This document shows positions 19,901 through 29,456 of a DNA stretch of 40,483 bases, one piece after another. The DNA is from Bacteroidales bacterium (GTDB lineage: Bacteria; Bacteroidota; Bacteroidia; Bacteroidales; UBA4181): contig JAISWR010000104.1 of NCBI GenBank assembly GCA_031270985.1, positions 1 to 40,483 of the forward strand, given 5' to 3'. The position numbers and the translations under genes are program-made. Position 1 is the first letter of the stretch. Each line of letters starts with the position of its first letter. A model generated the notes under the pieces. It was not told the DNA's origin, did no database searches, and saw only the letters and a list, made by a program, of their open reading frames with translations.

Positions 19901-20452
19901 TTATTTGAAATAACGGTTGTACAACCCCTCAAACCCCTTGCCGTGGCGTGCTTCATCCTTGCACATCTCGTGTACGGTATCGTGGATGGCATCCAGATCC
20001 TGCTGTTTTGCCAGCGTAGCAATGCGCTTTTTGTCTTCGCAGGCGCCTGCTTCGGCTTCCATACGCTTTTTCAGGTTGGTCTTGGTATCCCACACCACTT
20101 CGCCCAACAATTCGGCAAATCTTGCGCAATGATCGGCCTCCTCGAATGCATAACGCTTGAATGCTTCCGCAATTTCGGGGTAACCTTCGCGATCTGCTTG
20201 CCGACTCATGGCAATATACATGCCTACTTCGGTGGCTTCACCCATGAAATGGGCTTTCAATCCCTCTACAATCACAGGGTCAACGCCTTTGGCAACACCA
20301 ATTACATGCTCGTCGGCAAATTTCAACGCTCCGGTTGTTTCTACCATCTCTTTGAACTTGCTCTTAGGCTGTTTGCATTGAGGACAAGTTTCAGGCGCTT
20401 CATCGCCTTCGTGAACATAACCGCATACGGTACAAATCCATTTTTTTTTCAT
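19901..20452 (-). CDS. Rubrerythrin, reverse domain order (N-terminal rubredoxin)
   Basis: [33 protein letters not shown] rubredoxin site at the N-terminus, then a ferritin-like domain ([47 protein letters not shown]). Confidence 0.9.
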   Translation of the reverse strand: MKKKWICTVCGYVHEGDEAPETCPQCKQPKSKFKEMVETTGALKFADEHVIGVAKGVDPVIVEGLKAHFMGEATEVGMYIAMSRQADREGYPEIAEAFKRYAFEEADHCARFAELLGEVVWDTKTNLKKRMEAEAGACEDKKRIATLAKQQDLDAIHDTVHEMCKDEARHGKGFEGLYNRYFK

Positions 20453-20478
20453 TTGTTTAAGAATTAAGTGAATAAAAT

Positions 20479-20910
20479 TTAATTAATTGAATCTCTGATA
20501 TTTTTGCATTTTTCGCAAAATCCATTATAATATAACTGACACTCTGTAAACAACAAATGTGCCGCATTGTTTACTTTCACCTTGTCCAATCCTTCCACTT
20601 GAAGATCGTACACATTCCCGCATCGCTTGCATCTGAAGTGGGCATGACGGGAAATATCCGCATCGTACCTCAAATTTTTTCCGTCTATGGAAATCGTACG
20701 GATAATACCTCGGTCGGACAACAGTTTCAACGTGTTGTACACCGTTGTTTTGGACAGGGTGGGCATAGCCGGCGCAAGATCGCTATAGATTTTATCTACC
20801 GTAGGATGAATACAATGCGTCATTAGATATTCCATGACCGCAATCCGTTGCATCGAAGGTTTTACTCCCCCCGCCTGTAATCTGCCAAATATGTCTGCCT
20901 GTACATTCAT
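20479..20910 (-). CDS. Fur-family transcriptional regulator, PerR-like
   Basis: [76 protein letters not shown]; CxxC near the C-terminus. Start at 20910, since the listed 20949 start overlaps the promoter. Confidence 0.88.
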   Translation of the reverse strand: MNVQADIFGRLQAGGVKPSMQRIAVMEYLMTHCIHPTVDKIYSDLAPAMPTLSKTTVYNTLKLLSDRGIIRTISIDGKNLRYDADISRHAHFRCKRCGNVYDLQVEGLDKVKVNNAAHLLFTECQLYYNGFCEKCKNIRDSIN

Positions 20911-20917
20911 CACAAAA

Positions 20918-20932
20918 CTGTAATTATTATAA
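20918..20932 (-). promoter_or_regulatory. Candidate PerR box in the perR leader
   Basis: CTGTAATTATTATAA matches the Per box TTATAATNATTATAA at 12 of 14 specified positions. Confidence 0.6.
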
Positions 20933-20946
20933 TAATGAATCTGGTG

Positions 20947-20978
20947 CAAAGTTATATTGTTTTTCTCATATCACCAAA
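20947..20978 (-). promoter_or_regulatory. Bacteroidetes-type promoter for the perR-rubrerythrin pair
   Basis: On the plus strand CAAAGTTA (20947-20954) and CAAA (20975-20978), i.e. TTTG-N20-TAACTTTG on the minus strand. Confidence 0.65.
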
Positions 20979-21008
20979 TTTTTTTTAATTTTTTTTTGCT
21001 ACGATCGG

Positions 21009-22586
21009 TTAAAACTCAGATGTAAAATGGAATCGGATGCCGGGAAATTTTTCCTGCGATGCGGCAAGAGCATACTGTGATTCTGCCATGAATACATCTC
21101 TGCCTTCTTTGTCGGTTGCCATGAATTGCCATTTGCGACGTTTGAAGTCATCCATTTCCGTTTTGCTGTCGCTTTCTATCCAACAGGCTTTGTATAATTG
21201 CATGGGTTGATAGGTACATGCGGCGCCGTATTCGTGTTCCAGCCGATATTGGATGACGTCGAATTGCAGTGCGCCTACCGTACCGATGATTTTTCTATTA
21301 TTCGACTGATTAACAAATAGTTGTGCAACTCCCTCGTCGGTCAATTGTTCCAGTCCTTTTGCCAATTGTTTGTAGCGGATAGGGTCGGCATTTTCCACAT
21401 AGCGGAACAGTTCGGGCGAAAAACTCGGAATGCCCCTGAAATGAATCTGTTCACCTTCCGTAAGCGTATCACCGATTTTGAAATTGCCCGTATCGTAGAT
21501 GCCTACAATATCACCGGGGTAGGCTTCGTCCACCATCAATTTTTTGTCAGCCATAAAGGAAGTGGGATTAGCGAATTTGAGGTTTTTCATCAGTCGCACG
21601 TGCAGGTAGTTGGTGTTGCGTTTGAACTGTCCCGAACAAATGCGCAAGAAAGCAATCCTGTCGCGGTGGTTCGGGTCCATGTTGGCATGTATCTTGAAAA
21701 TAAAGCCGCTCAATTTGGGTTCTTCCGGATGCACCGTACGTTCTTCGGTTTCAAAATTTTTCGGCGTGGGGGCTATATCCAAAAAACAATCCAACAGTTC
21801 GCGTACGCCGAAATTGTTCAGGGCGCTGCCGAAAAACACCGGCGCCTGCTTTCCTGTGAGATAATCATCCGCTTGCGGATTGGGATAAATGCCATGCACC
21901 ATTTCCAAATTTTCTCGCAATTTTGCGGCATATTCACCCAGATGATTGTCCAATTCATTGTCGTACAGATCATTGATTTTTATCGAATCGGCAATGGTCT
22001 GTTTTTCCTGAGAGGTGAACAGTTGTAAATTTTTTTCGTAAAGGTTGTACACGCCTTTGAATGCAGAGCCGCTACCGATAGGCCAGGTCATGGGACACAC
22101 ATGTATGTGGAGCTGTTGCTCCAATTCGTCCATCAGGTCAAAAGGATCCTGCCCCGTTCTGTCCAACTTATTGACGAACACGATAACGGGCGTTTTGCGC
22201 ATACGGCACACTTCCATCAATTTAAGCGTTTGCGGCTCCACGCCTTTGGCGGAGTCAATCACTACAATGACGCTATCCACAGCGGTGAGCGTACGATACG
22301 TGTCTTCTGCAAAATCCTGATGCCCGGGCGTATCCAAAATGTTGATTTTGACGCCCCTGTACTCAAATCCCATCACTGACGTGGCAACGGAAATGCCGCG
22401 CTGTTTCTCTATTTCCATGAAGTCGGACGTGGCGGTTTTCCGTATTTTGTTGGACTTCACCGCGCCGGCAACGTGAATGGCGCCACCGAACAGAAGTAAC
22501 TTTTCCGTCAGCGTCGTTTTTCCCGCGTCGGGATGGGCAATGACGGCAAATGTGCGACGACGACGAATCTCTTGTTCCAATTCCAT
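21009..22586 (-). CDS. prfC: Peptide chain release factor 3
   Basis: [67 protein letters not shown]. Confidence 0.95.
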   Translation of the reverse strand: MELEQEIRRRRTFAVIAHPDAGKTTLTEKLLLFGGAIHVAGAVKSNKIRKTATSDFMEIEKQRGISVATSVMGFEYRGVKINILDTPGHQDFAEDTYRTLTAVDSVIVVIDSAKGVEPQTLKLMEVCRMRKTPVIVFVNKLDRTGQDPFDLMDELEQQLHIHVCPMTWPIGSGSAFKGVYNLYEKNLQLFTSQEKQTIADSIKINDLYDNELDNHLGEYAAKLRENLEMVHGIYPNPQADDYLTGKQAPVFFGSALNNFGVRELLDCFLDIAPTPKNFETEERTVHPEEPKLSGFIFKIHANMDPNHRDRIAFLRICSGQFKRNTNYLHVRLMKNLKFANPTSFMADKKLMVDEAYPGDIVGIYDTGNFKIGDTLTEGEQIHFRGIPSFSPELFRYVENADPIRYKQLAKGLEQLTDEGVAQLFVNQSNNRKIIGTVGALQFDVIQYRLEHEYGAACTYQPMQLYKACWIESDSKTEMDDFKRRKWQFMATDKEGRDVFMAESQYALAASQEKFPGIRFHFTSEF

Positions 22587-22825
22587 TTTATCGACTGAAA
22601 ATATTGCAATGCCGCAAAAGTCATGCCGGAAAACACTTTTTCAGTTTATTTTTTGGAAATCGTGTTGAAAGTTTAGCGGTCGGGGGTGCTGTTTTGTTAA
22701 TGAAAGAAAGTGCTTTTATTGCCGACATACAGTCATTTATAAAAAACATAGCGCAAAAGCATGATTGTCGTAAAAATAATGTCGGGAATACAGCCTCGAA
22801 TTCATCATTTTTCAATTTTTGATTG

Positions 22826-22833
22826 TATCTTTG
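22826..22833 (+). promoter_or_regulatory. Bacteroidetes -7 box (TATCTTTG) upstream of ruvB
   Basis: TATCTTTG fits TAnnTTTG, 17 nt before the chosen ATG; no clear -33 box. Confidence 0.4.
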
Positions 22834-22849
22834 GGCGGAAAATTATACC

Positions 22850-23872
22850 ATGTCGGACAAGATAGCATTTCGCACCAATAATTGGGACACCGAGGACAAG
22901 GAACTTGACCGTTCGTTGCGTCCTGCGGGATTTAGAGAATTTAGCGGACAGGATAAAGTGGTGGACAACCTTCGTGTGTTTGTGAAAGCAGCCAAAATGC
23001 GCCGTGAAGCGCTCGACCATGTGTTGCTGCATGGCCCTCCGGGACTGGGTAAAACCACTCTTGCCAATATCATTGCCAATGAACTTGGCGTCAATCTCAA
23101 ATTAAGTTCCGGTCCGGTATTGGACAAGCCGGGCGACCTTGCCGGCATCCTCACTAATCTCGAAACCAACGATGTGCTGTTCATTGACGAAATACACCGT
23201 CTGAGTCCCGTAGTGGAAGAATATTTGTATTCCGCCATGGAGGATTACACCATTGATATTCTGATAGATAAAGGTCCCAGCGCACGTTCCATACAATTGA
23301 CCCTCAATCCGTTTACGCTGGTGGGGGCGACTACCCGCAGCGGGTTGCTCACCAGTCCGCTACGGGCGCGTTTCGGCATCACCTGCCATCTGCAATACTA
23401 CAATGCCGACATCCTCACCGACATCATACTCCGTGCCGCCCGCATCCTGAACGTTTCCATTATTGCGGAAGCGGCTGTGGAAATTGCCTCGCGAAGCAGG
23501 GGAACGCCGCGTATCGCCAATGCCTTGTTGCGCAGAGTACGCGATTTTGCACAAGTGAAAGGCGACGGCACCATCACTCTCGCGATCACGCGCTATGCTC
23601 TGGATGCACTCAACATCGACAAGCACGGGCTGGACGAAATGGACAACCGCATCCTGCGTACCGTGATCGACAAATTTCACGGAGGACCCGTAGGGCTGTC
23701 CACCATTGCCACTGCCGTGGGTGAAGATGCAGGCACTATTGAAGAGGTATATGAACCGTTCCTCATAAAAGAAGGATACATCAAACGAACGCCGCGCGGC
23801 AGAGAAGTAACGCCCGCCGCATACGTCAATATGGGAATCAGTCGTTACAAAGACCCTGAATTGCTGTTTTGA
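22850..23872 (+). CDS. ruvB: Holliday junction branch migration DNA helicase RuvB
   Basis: [84 protein letters not shown]. Start [13 protein letters not shown] at 22850. Confidence 0.96.
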   Translation: MSDKIAFRTNNWDTEDKELDRSLRPAGFREFSGQDKVVDNLRVFVKAAKMRREALDHVLLHGPPGLGKTTLANIIANELGVNLKLSSGPVLDKPGDLAGILTNLETNDVLFIDEIHRLSPVVEEYLYSAMEDYTIDILIDKGPSARSIQLTLNPFTLVGATTRSGLLTSPLRARFGITCHLQYYNADILTDIILRAARILNVSIIAEAAVEIASRSRGTPRIANALLRRVRDFAQVKGDGTITLAITRYALDALNIDKHGLDEMDNRILRTVIDKFHGGPVGLSTIATAVGEDAGTIEEVYEPFLIKEGYIKRTPRGREVTPAAYVNMGISRYKDPELLF

Positions 23873-23875
23873 GCG

Positions 23876-25015
23876 ATGAGACGCAATGCAAAATCAATAT
23901 TGTGGTTGATGTGCCTATCCGTTTTCGTATGGACGGAAAACATGCAGGCTCAATGGTTTCCTGCGTCATTGCTCCATTCTCCCGCTATTGCCGCTGCGGA
24001 CAGCAATCAGTTGTTATTGGTTGCGGATGTGACCGGATTTTTCAAAAACAACGAATATTTCAGTGCAGTAGCCGTCGGGCAGACCTACCCGGGCATTGCG
24101 CTGACTCCGGCTTTGACTTATCAGGTGGGCGGCAGGTTTCGCGCCGAAGCAGGCGCGTATGCCGTGAAATTTTCGGGACGCAACGACTTCTCCGCCTTAC
24201 AGCCTTTCCTTCGCCTGCAATATGCCCTCTCCCCGTCTTTCCACATGGTGCTGGGCAACCTGTACGGAGGAGTGAACCACCGGCTGATAGAACCGTTATA
24301 CCAATGGGAACGGCATTATGTGGCAAACCCCGAAAGCGGCTTGCAGTTTGTGCTGGACAATGCCCGTTGGTTCGCCGATGTGTGGGTGGACTGGCAACGT
24401 TACATTGAGCGAGGCGATGATTTCCCGGAAACGCTGGCATTCGGATTGTCCATAGCATGGCGGATGACCCCTCCGGAGAGCCGCTACAGCCTCTCATTAC
24501 CACTGCAATTGCTGGTTCAGCATCACGGCGGACAGATTGACGTTTCGGATGAACCGATGGTTGTGCTGGGCAACCTTGCCGCAGGATTGTGTTCTCACAT
24601 CAATACGGGCAATCGCTGGCTGCGATCCATAGGGCTGGATATTTACGCCGCAGGTTATTACGACCGTTACCCCAACGAGTCGCTACGCCCTTTTGACAGG
24701 GGATGGGGTATTTATCCCGTGCTGCATATTGATGCCGCCCCTTTTTCCTGTATGGCAGGGTATTGGTATGCTGAAAAATTTTATGCCTTCCAAGGAGAAA
24801 TGCTGTTCGGCACATTCAATCCCTTTGCGCCGACGCAACAAATCCCCGTCCGCAATATGCTCACATTGAAAATAGCCTATGAGCAAAAACTGTACAAAAA
24901 CGTGTCCATCGGAGTGCAGGCGGAAACCTACACCGATCTCGAACGCAGCGCGACGGATTACAGTTTCGGCGTACACATCAGGTTCAGTCCGTGTTTCAAC
25001 CTGCACACCTTTTAA
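23876..25015 (+). CDS. Hypothetical secreted/outer-membrane beta-barrel-like protein
   Basis: Signal peptide MRRNAKSILWLMCLSVFVWTENMQAQ, alternating beta-rich sequence; starts 3 nt after ruvB. Confidence 0.55.
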   Translation: MRRNAKSILWLMCLSVFVWTENMQAQWFPASLLHSPAIAAADSNQLLLVADVTGFFKNNEYFSAVAVGQTYPGIALTPALTYQVGGRFRAEAGAYAVKFSGRNDFSALQPFLRLQYALSPSFHMVLGNLYGGVNHRLIEPLYQWERHYVANPESGLQFVLDNARWFADVWVDWQRYIERGDDFPETLAFGLSIAWRMTPPESRYSLSLPLQLLVQHHGGQIDVSDEPMVVLGNLAAGLCSHINTGNRWLRSIGLDIYAAGYYDRYPNESLRPFDRGWGIYPVLHIDAAPFSCMAGYWYAEKFYAFQGEMLFGTFNPFAPTQQIPVRNMLTLKIAYEQKLYKNVSIGVQAETYTDLERSATDYSFGVHIRFSPCFNLHTF

Positions 25016-25148
25016 CGCAGGCCGGTTGTGCAGCGCCTGTCAGCTCAATAATGAACGCGGCATGGGGTCGGAACTTCACTGCCGAACCTGTTTAAATAAG
25101 GAATAATAGGAAGCAACTCAAACTTTTTCTTGACCAGAACAATCATCA

Positions 25149-25179
25149 TTTTGGAATCTTCCAAAATTTTTTATATTTG
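25149..25179. promoter_or_regulatory. Promoter with a perfect palindrome over the -33 box, upstream of the propeller/patatin pair
   Basis: TTTTGGAA-TC-TTCCAAAA (25149-25166); TTTG (25150-25153)-N18-TATATTTG (25172-25179). Confidence 0.65.
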
Positions 25180-25196
25180 TGCTTCAATAAAAACGA

Positions 25197-26075
25197 ATGA
25201 TGTTGAAATATTACATGATCACAGCAATTATCGGACTGCTTGTCTATCAGCCAGTTTTTGCACAGGACCAATACAGTTACAGAGGTTTTGACGCTCCCAT
25301 AAGTATCGTCCAGTACGGAGGGTATTTCTATTTATCCAATGCAGGAAATGTTGCAGCAATGTCGGCAAAAGACGGCGACGGGTACATTTCGCGCATCAGA
25401 AGCGACGGTTCCCAGGAAGAGGTTACGTCGAAATTCCTTTCGGGGCTGGACAGCCCCCACGGGATATATGCGTGGCAAAGCGTACTGTATGTTTGCGATG
25501 TTGACCGTCTGCTGGGGTTCGACCTGCAATCGAAAAAAAAGGTGTTTGAACTGAGTTTTGCCGCCCACCATACCGTCTGCCTGTCGGATATTGCATCGTC
25601 GGGCAACCATATTATATATGTATCGGCTACCGACATCAATGCAATTTTTGAGGTGAACTTGACCGAAAAAACCTGCAAAAAATGGATGGAAACCGTTGCG
25701 CCCAACAGCCTGCTGATAGACAAAGACAGGATGTATGTGAGCAGTTGGGGAACAGACAGCTTACCCAACGGAAAATTGGGCGTGATAGACATGCAGCGGA
25801 AGACATACCGCCAATTGGGCGAATGTGAAGGACTGCTCTGGGGATTGGCAATCGACGGGAAAAGGTTGTATTTTTGCGACTGGGTGTCGATGAATGCCAA
25901 ACGTGGCGTACTTCGTTGGTATCACCTTGATACGGGAGAGTGCGGACGCATCCAGCTAACTTCAAAAATAGGCGGCCCTGCCGACTTCATCTACGACTCC
26001 CGCAATGATCTGTTCGTCATTCCTGCCGTACTGGAAGGCGCAGTATATGGCGCTGTCGGATTTAAAAACCGGTAA
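25197..26075 (+). CDS. Secreted beta-propeller-like protein (SMP-30/NHL-like)
   Basis: Signal peptide MMLKYYMITAIIGLLVYQPVFAQ; repeating GIYAWQSVLYVCDVDRLLGFDL / NSLLIDKDRMYVSSWGTDSLPNGKLGVID / GLAIDGKRLYFCDW blades. Confidence 0.65.
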   Translation: MMLKYYMITAIIGLLVYQPVFAQDQYSYRGFDAPISIVQYGGYFYLSNAGNVAAMSAKDGDGYISRIRSDGSQEEVTSKFLSGLDSPHGIYAWQSVLYVCDVDRLLGFDLQSKKKVFELSFAAHHTVCLSDIASSGNHIIYVSATDINAIFEVNLTEKTCKKWMETVAPNSLLIDKDRMYVSSWGTDSLPNGKLGVIDMQRKTYRQLGECEGLLWGLAIDGKRLYFCDWVSMNAKRGVLRWYHLDTGECGRIQLTSKIGGPADFIYDSRNDLFVIPAVLEGAVYGAVGFKNR

Positions 26076-28304
26076 ATGAAATGCCTTGTGACGATATGTT
26101 TATTGAGTCTGCTGTGTATCAGCGGACTCGCCGACGACAACACGCAGTGCCGCCATCCGCGTGTGGGGCTTGTGTTGAGTGGGGGCGGTGCAAAAGGATT
26201 TGCACATATCGGCGTGTTAAAAGTACTCGAAGAAGTGGGAATGCCGGTGGACTATATCGCAGGAACAAGTATGGGTAGCATTGTCGGCGGACTGTATGCC
26301 TTGGGTTATACCGCACAACAACTTGAAACATACGCGAAAGAAACGGACTGGAACAATCTGCTCACCGACCGAATATCTCGCAGAAATGTGATGATTTACG
26401 AAAAAGGAGAACGTAAAAAATACTGGTTGCAGTTTCCTATTTCCGGTCATAAAATCAATTTACCCATAGGGTTACTGTCCGGACAAAACATATCCAATCT
26501 GTTTACAAAGTTGGCAAGTCCGGCATACGACCAAACGGATTTTTCACAGTTTCCCATCCCGTTCCTGTGTGTCGCAACCGATATCCGCACGGGCGAGGAA
26601 GTGGTGCTGGAAAGCGGACAACTGCCTGTAGCCATGCGTGCAAGCATGGCGATACCCTCCGTGTTCACCCCCGTCAGTTTGAACGGCAAAATGCTTTTTG
26701 ACGGAGGATTGGTGAACAACCTCCCTGTTGATAAATTAAAGGACAAAGGAATAGACATCCTGATAGGCGTGGATGTTTCCGCCCAAACGCAAACTTCGGA
26801 AAGCGAAAACATGTACCGGATTGCGGAACAGGTGGTATTTATGGCGTCCACACCGCTGAAAGAAGCAAACAAGCATTTGTGCAAAGTGTTGATCATGCCC
26901 GATGTGAATGAGTTTCGCTTTTCCAGTTTCAACGCTGTCGATACCTTGATTGAGCGTGGGGAGAAAAGCGCTCGCCGGCATTACGATGAACTGAAAGCGC
27001 TCGCCGACTCACTTCGTCTGCTGGGTCAAAAGCCGGAACGTACCGTTTTTTTGCAACCGCTGCCGGCACTCCACGTCAAAGAAATCGTCGTGACAGGATT
27101 AGAGAATATTTCGCAGCAATATGTACTGCAAAAATCGGGACTTGTCACCGGAGAAAAGATTACTTTCGATCAATTGGACAAAGCCGTTGAGCGACTCAAA
27201 GGCACTCAAATGTTTGAATCTATCGTGTACCACATCCTGCCTTCCTATACGGAGAACGAAGTGAATATCCAGTTTGATTTTGTTGAAGCCGGCACCAATC
27301 TGTTCAGGGTGGGGTTGCACTATGACAAAGAATATCAGGCGGCGCTCCTGCTGAATGTGTCGTTCCGCAATCTGTTGCTCAACAATTCCCACTTGTTGAT
27401 GGATTTATCCATCGGCGAAAACCCGTCGCTTTTGCTGACCTATCTCCACAATCCCGGCGTTAGCCCTTTCGGCAAGTCCATTTTCAACACATCTTTATTT
27501 CCCGAATGGATGTTTCAGATCAACGTTTATCAACGTTCGTTTTACAATTACGTGGACAACCGTAAAGCAGACATGTTTGATTGTCTGGATATTGTGCCGT
27601 CGGTGAGCATACAGTTTACCCCGTCCGTCAATACAATGATTGGCATGAGACTGTCGGGCGAATATTCCACTGTCAGTTCCCAATTCGTGTCGCCTCCCGC
27701 AACAAAACGAAAATCCGACAACCTGCTCATGTCGTGGCAACTGTATTACGAATGGGATACTTACAATGAGGACTATTTCCCCACATCAGGGAGCTTTTTC
27801 CATTTGGAAGGCAACTATCACAGAGAATTGTCTAAAAATGTCCACCTCTCTGAGAAATTGCTGGGCTTCATGTTTCGTTCCAACTTTGCCTTGTCGCCCA
27901 CGCGTCGCTGGACGTTCCACATAGGCGCTGATGCGGGAGCGATTCTCGGCAATGATATTCCTCTCCAATATCTCTTGTACGCAGGCGGACTGCCCAACAA
28001 ACTTTACCGTTACGAATTTCGGTTCACTGGAATGGATTTCAGGCAACAGAGTGCAAAAAACATGATGTTAATGCATTGGCATCATCAAATAAGACTGTGG
28101 AACAATGTCTATGTTACCTTGCGCACTCATGTGGGCAAAATGGATAATGTTTTTGCCGAATTACTTACGCCACGCTCAATGGTAGTGGGCTATGGTGTTT
28201 CGACACAATACAACAGCATCGTCGGACCGTTGGGGTTCACGCTCAGTTCATCCAATTTGCACCGTAGCCTGCTCGCAGTATTTCATATGGGATTCTGGTT
28301 CTGA
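26076..28304 (+). CDS. Patatin-like phospholipase fused to POTRA-like and outer-membrane barrel regions (PlpD/type Vd-like)
   Basis: RVGLVLSGGGAKGFAHIGVL oxyanion motif, GTSMGSIVGGLYALGY (GxSxG), FDGGLVNNLPV (DGG); then VKEIVVTGLENISQQYVLQKSGLVTGEKIT POTRA-like and a C-terminal barrel ending ...LLAVFHMGFWF. Confidence 0.88.
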   Translation: MKCLVTICLLSLLCISGLADDNTQCRHPRVGLVLSGGGAKGFAHIGVLKVLEEVGMPVDYIAGTSMGSIVGGLYALGYTAQQLETYAKETDWNNLLTDRISRRNVMIYEKGERKKYWLQFPISGHKINLPIGLLSGQNISNLFTKLASPAYDQTDFSQFPIPFLCVATDIRTGEEVVLESGQLPVAMRASMAIPSVFTPVSLNGKMLFDGGLVNNLPVDKLKDKGIDILIGVDVSAQTQTSESENMYRIAEQVVFMASTPLKEANKHLCKVLIMPDVNEFRFSSFNAVDTLIERGEKSARRHYDELKALADSLRLLGQKPERTVFLQPLPALHVKEIVVTGLENISQQYVLQKSGLVTGEKITFDQLDKAVERLKGTQMFESIVYHILPSYTENEVNIQFDFVEAGTNLFRVGLHYDKEYQAALLLNVSFRNLLLNNSHLLMDLSIGENPSLLLTYLHNPGVSPFGKSIFNTSLFPEWMFQINVYQRSFYNYVDNRKADMFDCLDIVPSVSIQFTPSVNTMIGMRLSGEYSTVSSQFVSPPATKRKSDNLLMSWQLYYEWDTYNEDYFPTSGSFFHLEGNYHRELSKNVHLSEKLLGFMFRSNFALSPTRRWTFHIGADAGAILGNDIPLQYLLYAGGLPNKLYRYEFRFTGMDFRQQSAKNMMLMHWHHQIRLWNNVYVTLRTHVGKMDNVFAELLTPRSMVVGYGVSTQYNSIVGPLGFTLSSSNLHRSLLAVFHMGFWF

Positions 28305-28321
28305 CAGTTATATTTTTCCAC

Positions 28322-28361
28322 AAAAAAAAATCAAAAAAATGTAACTTTTTTTTGATTTTTT
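28322..28361. terminator. A/T-only hairpin, putative terminator
   Basis: AAAAAATCAAAAAAA and TTTTTTTGATTTTTT form a 15-bp stem around a short loop (TGTAACT). Confidence 0.4.
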
Positions 28362-28421
28362 CGTATACATCATAAAAGAATAATATGTACTTTTGGCATT
28401 GAAAAATCAAAATTTGCAGTT

Positions 28422-28736
28422 ATGTCACTTCATCAACCTACGCCTGAAGAAATTGGGGCAAAATTAAAGAAGAAACAACAACAACGGAAGTTCCATCTTC
28501 CGGTGATTGGTCATTTTGCCGACCGCAGTGTGTTGTTCAATTCCATCATGCAAGCATCGGAGGTTACAGGAATACATTATTCTCTGATATTCGAAGCATG
28601 TATCGGAAAGATATTCAAAGCAGGTAATGTCGTGTGGGAATACCAGAAGGGAAACCACTATATCAAGTACAAAGCCTATTATATCAATGTGCAGGACAAA
28701 TACACACGATACCAGACATTCAATGGATGGACGTGA
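28422..28736 (+). CDS. Small protein with a NUMOD1-like DNA-binding motif and no nuclease domain
   Basis: LFNSIMQASEVTGIHYSLIFEACIGKIFKAGNVVWEYQKG fits the pattern SI.eAaketGi..s.I..ac.Gk.k.aG...W.Y. -7 box TACTTTTG at 28388-28395. Confidence 0.55.
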   Translation: MSLHQPTPEEIGAKLKKKQQQRKFHLPVIGHFADRSVLFNSIMQASEVTGIHYSLIFEACIGKIFKAGNVVWEYQKGNHYIKYKAYYINVQDKYTRYQTFNGWT

Positions 28737-28856
28737 TGTTTATTTGATGTGGTTTGATTAACTCGTTTGTTATTATGTAGATACACATATAACAACGTGG
28801 GTAGTTTTCTGTTGTTCGGAATATTTTGTGGATTCAATCTTAAAATGTACGGAAAC

Positions 28857-29369
28857 ATGAAGAAAATATTTGTATGTGTTGCATTGGCGTTTATGGCTGC
28901 AAACGTTGTTGTACACGGACAGGAAAAAAAATCGAAGAAGCAACTCAGGCGGGAACATGCCGAAGAAGTTAGGCAGTTGATAGATGCACAGGACTTTGTT
29001 TTTGTCGCCAATCAGGCATTACCGATGGCGGGACCTACTCGTGTGCTCACTACGCCGTATGACCTCACGGTGGGCAAAGATACGGTGAGCGCTTTCTTGC
29101 CGTACTTTGGGAGAGCGTATGTCGCGCCGTCCAATCCGCTCGAAAGCGGCATTACTTTTGTGAGCAAGGATTTTGCTTATACGTTGAGCGTCACAAAGAA
29201 GAACGGCAGGGAGATACAAATTACGCCCAAAGACGTTCCTAAACGCTATGAGTTGTTCCTCAGCGTGTCCGAAAGCGGTTCGGCAACCTTATCGGTGAAC
29301 GACGTCACACGCCAGCCCATTCGTTTTAACGGAAGTATTGAGCCGCGAACGAGGAACGCACAACGGTGA
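28857..29369 (+). CDS. DUF4251-like secreted protein
   Basis: MKKIFVCVALAFMAANVVVHGQEKKSKKQLRREHAEEVRQLIDAQDFVFVANQALPMAGPTRVLTTPYDLTVGKDTVSAFLPYFGRAYVAP. Confidence 0.8.
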   Translation: MKKIFVCVALAFMAANVVVHGQEKKSKKQLRREHAEEVRQLIDAQDFVFVANQALPMAGPTRVLTTPYDLTVGKDTVSAFLPYFGRAYVAPSNPLESGITFVSKDFAYTLSVTKKNGREIQITPKDVPKRYELFLSVSESGSATLSVNDVTRQPIRFNGSIEPRTRNAQR

Positions 29370-29456
29370 TCGTTTACCTGCAAAAGCGAGTTCCCATACG
29401 TGTGTCTTGCCGTCATTCCTGCATAAGCGCATGGACATCGCCGCAGAGAGGAATTA

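Noticed and set aside
21321-22028. 235-aa plus-strand ORF opposite prfC
   Set aside because: Antisense shadow of prfC.
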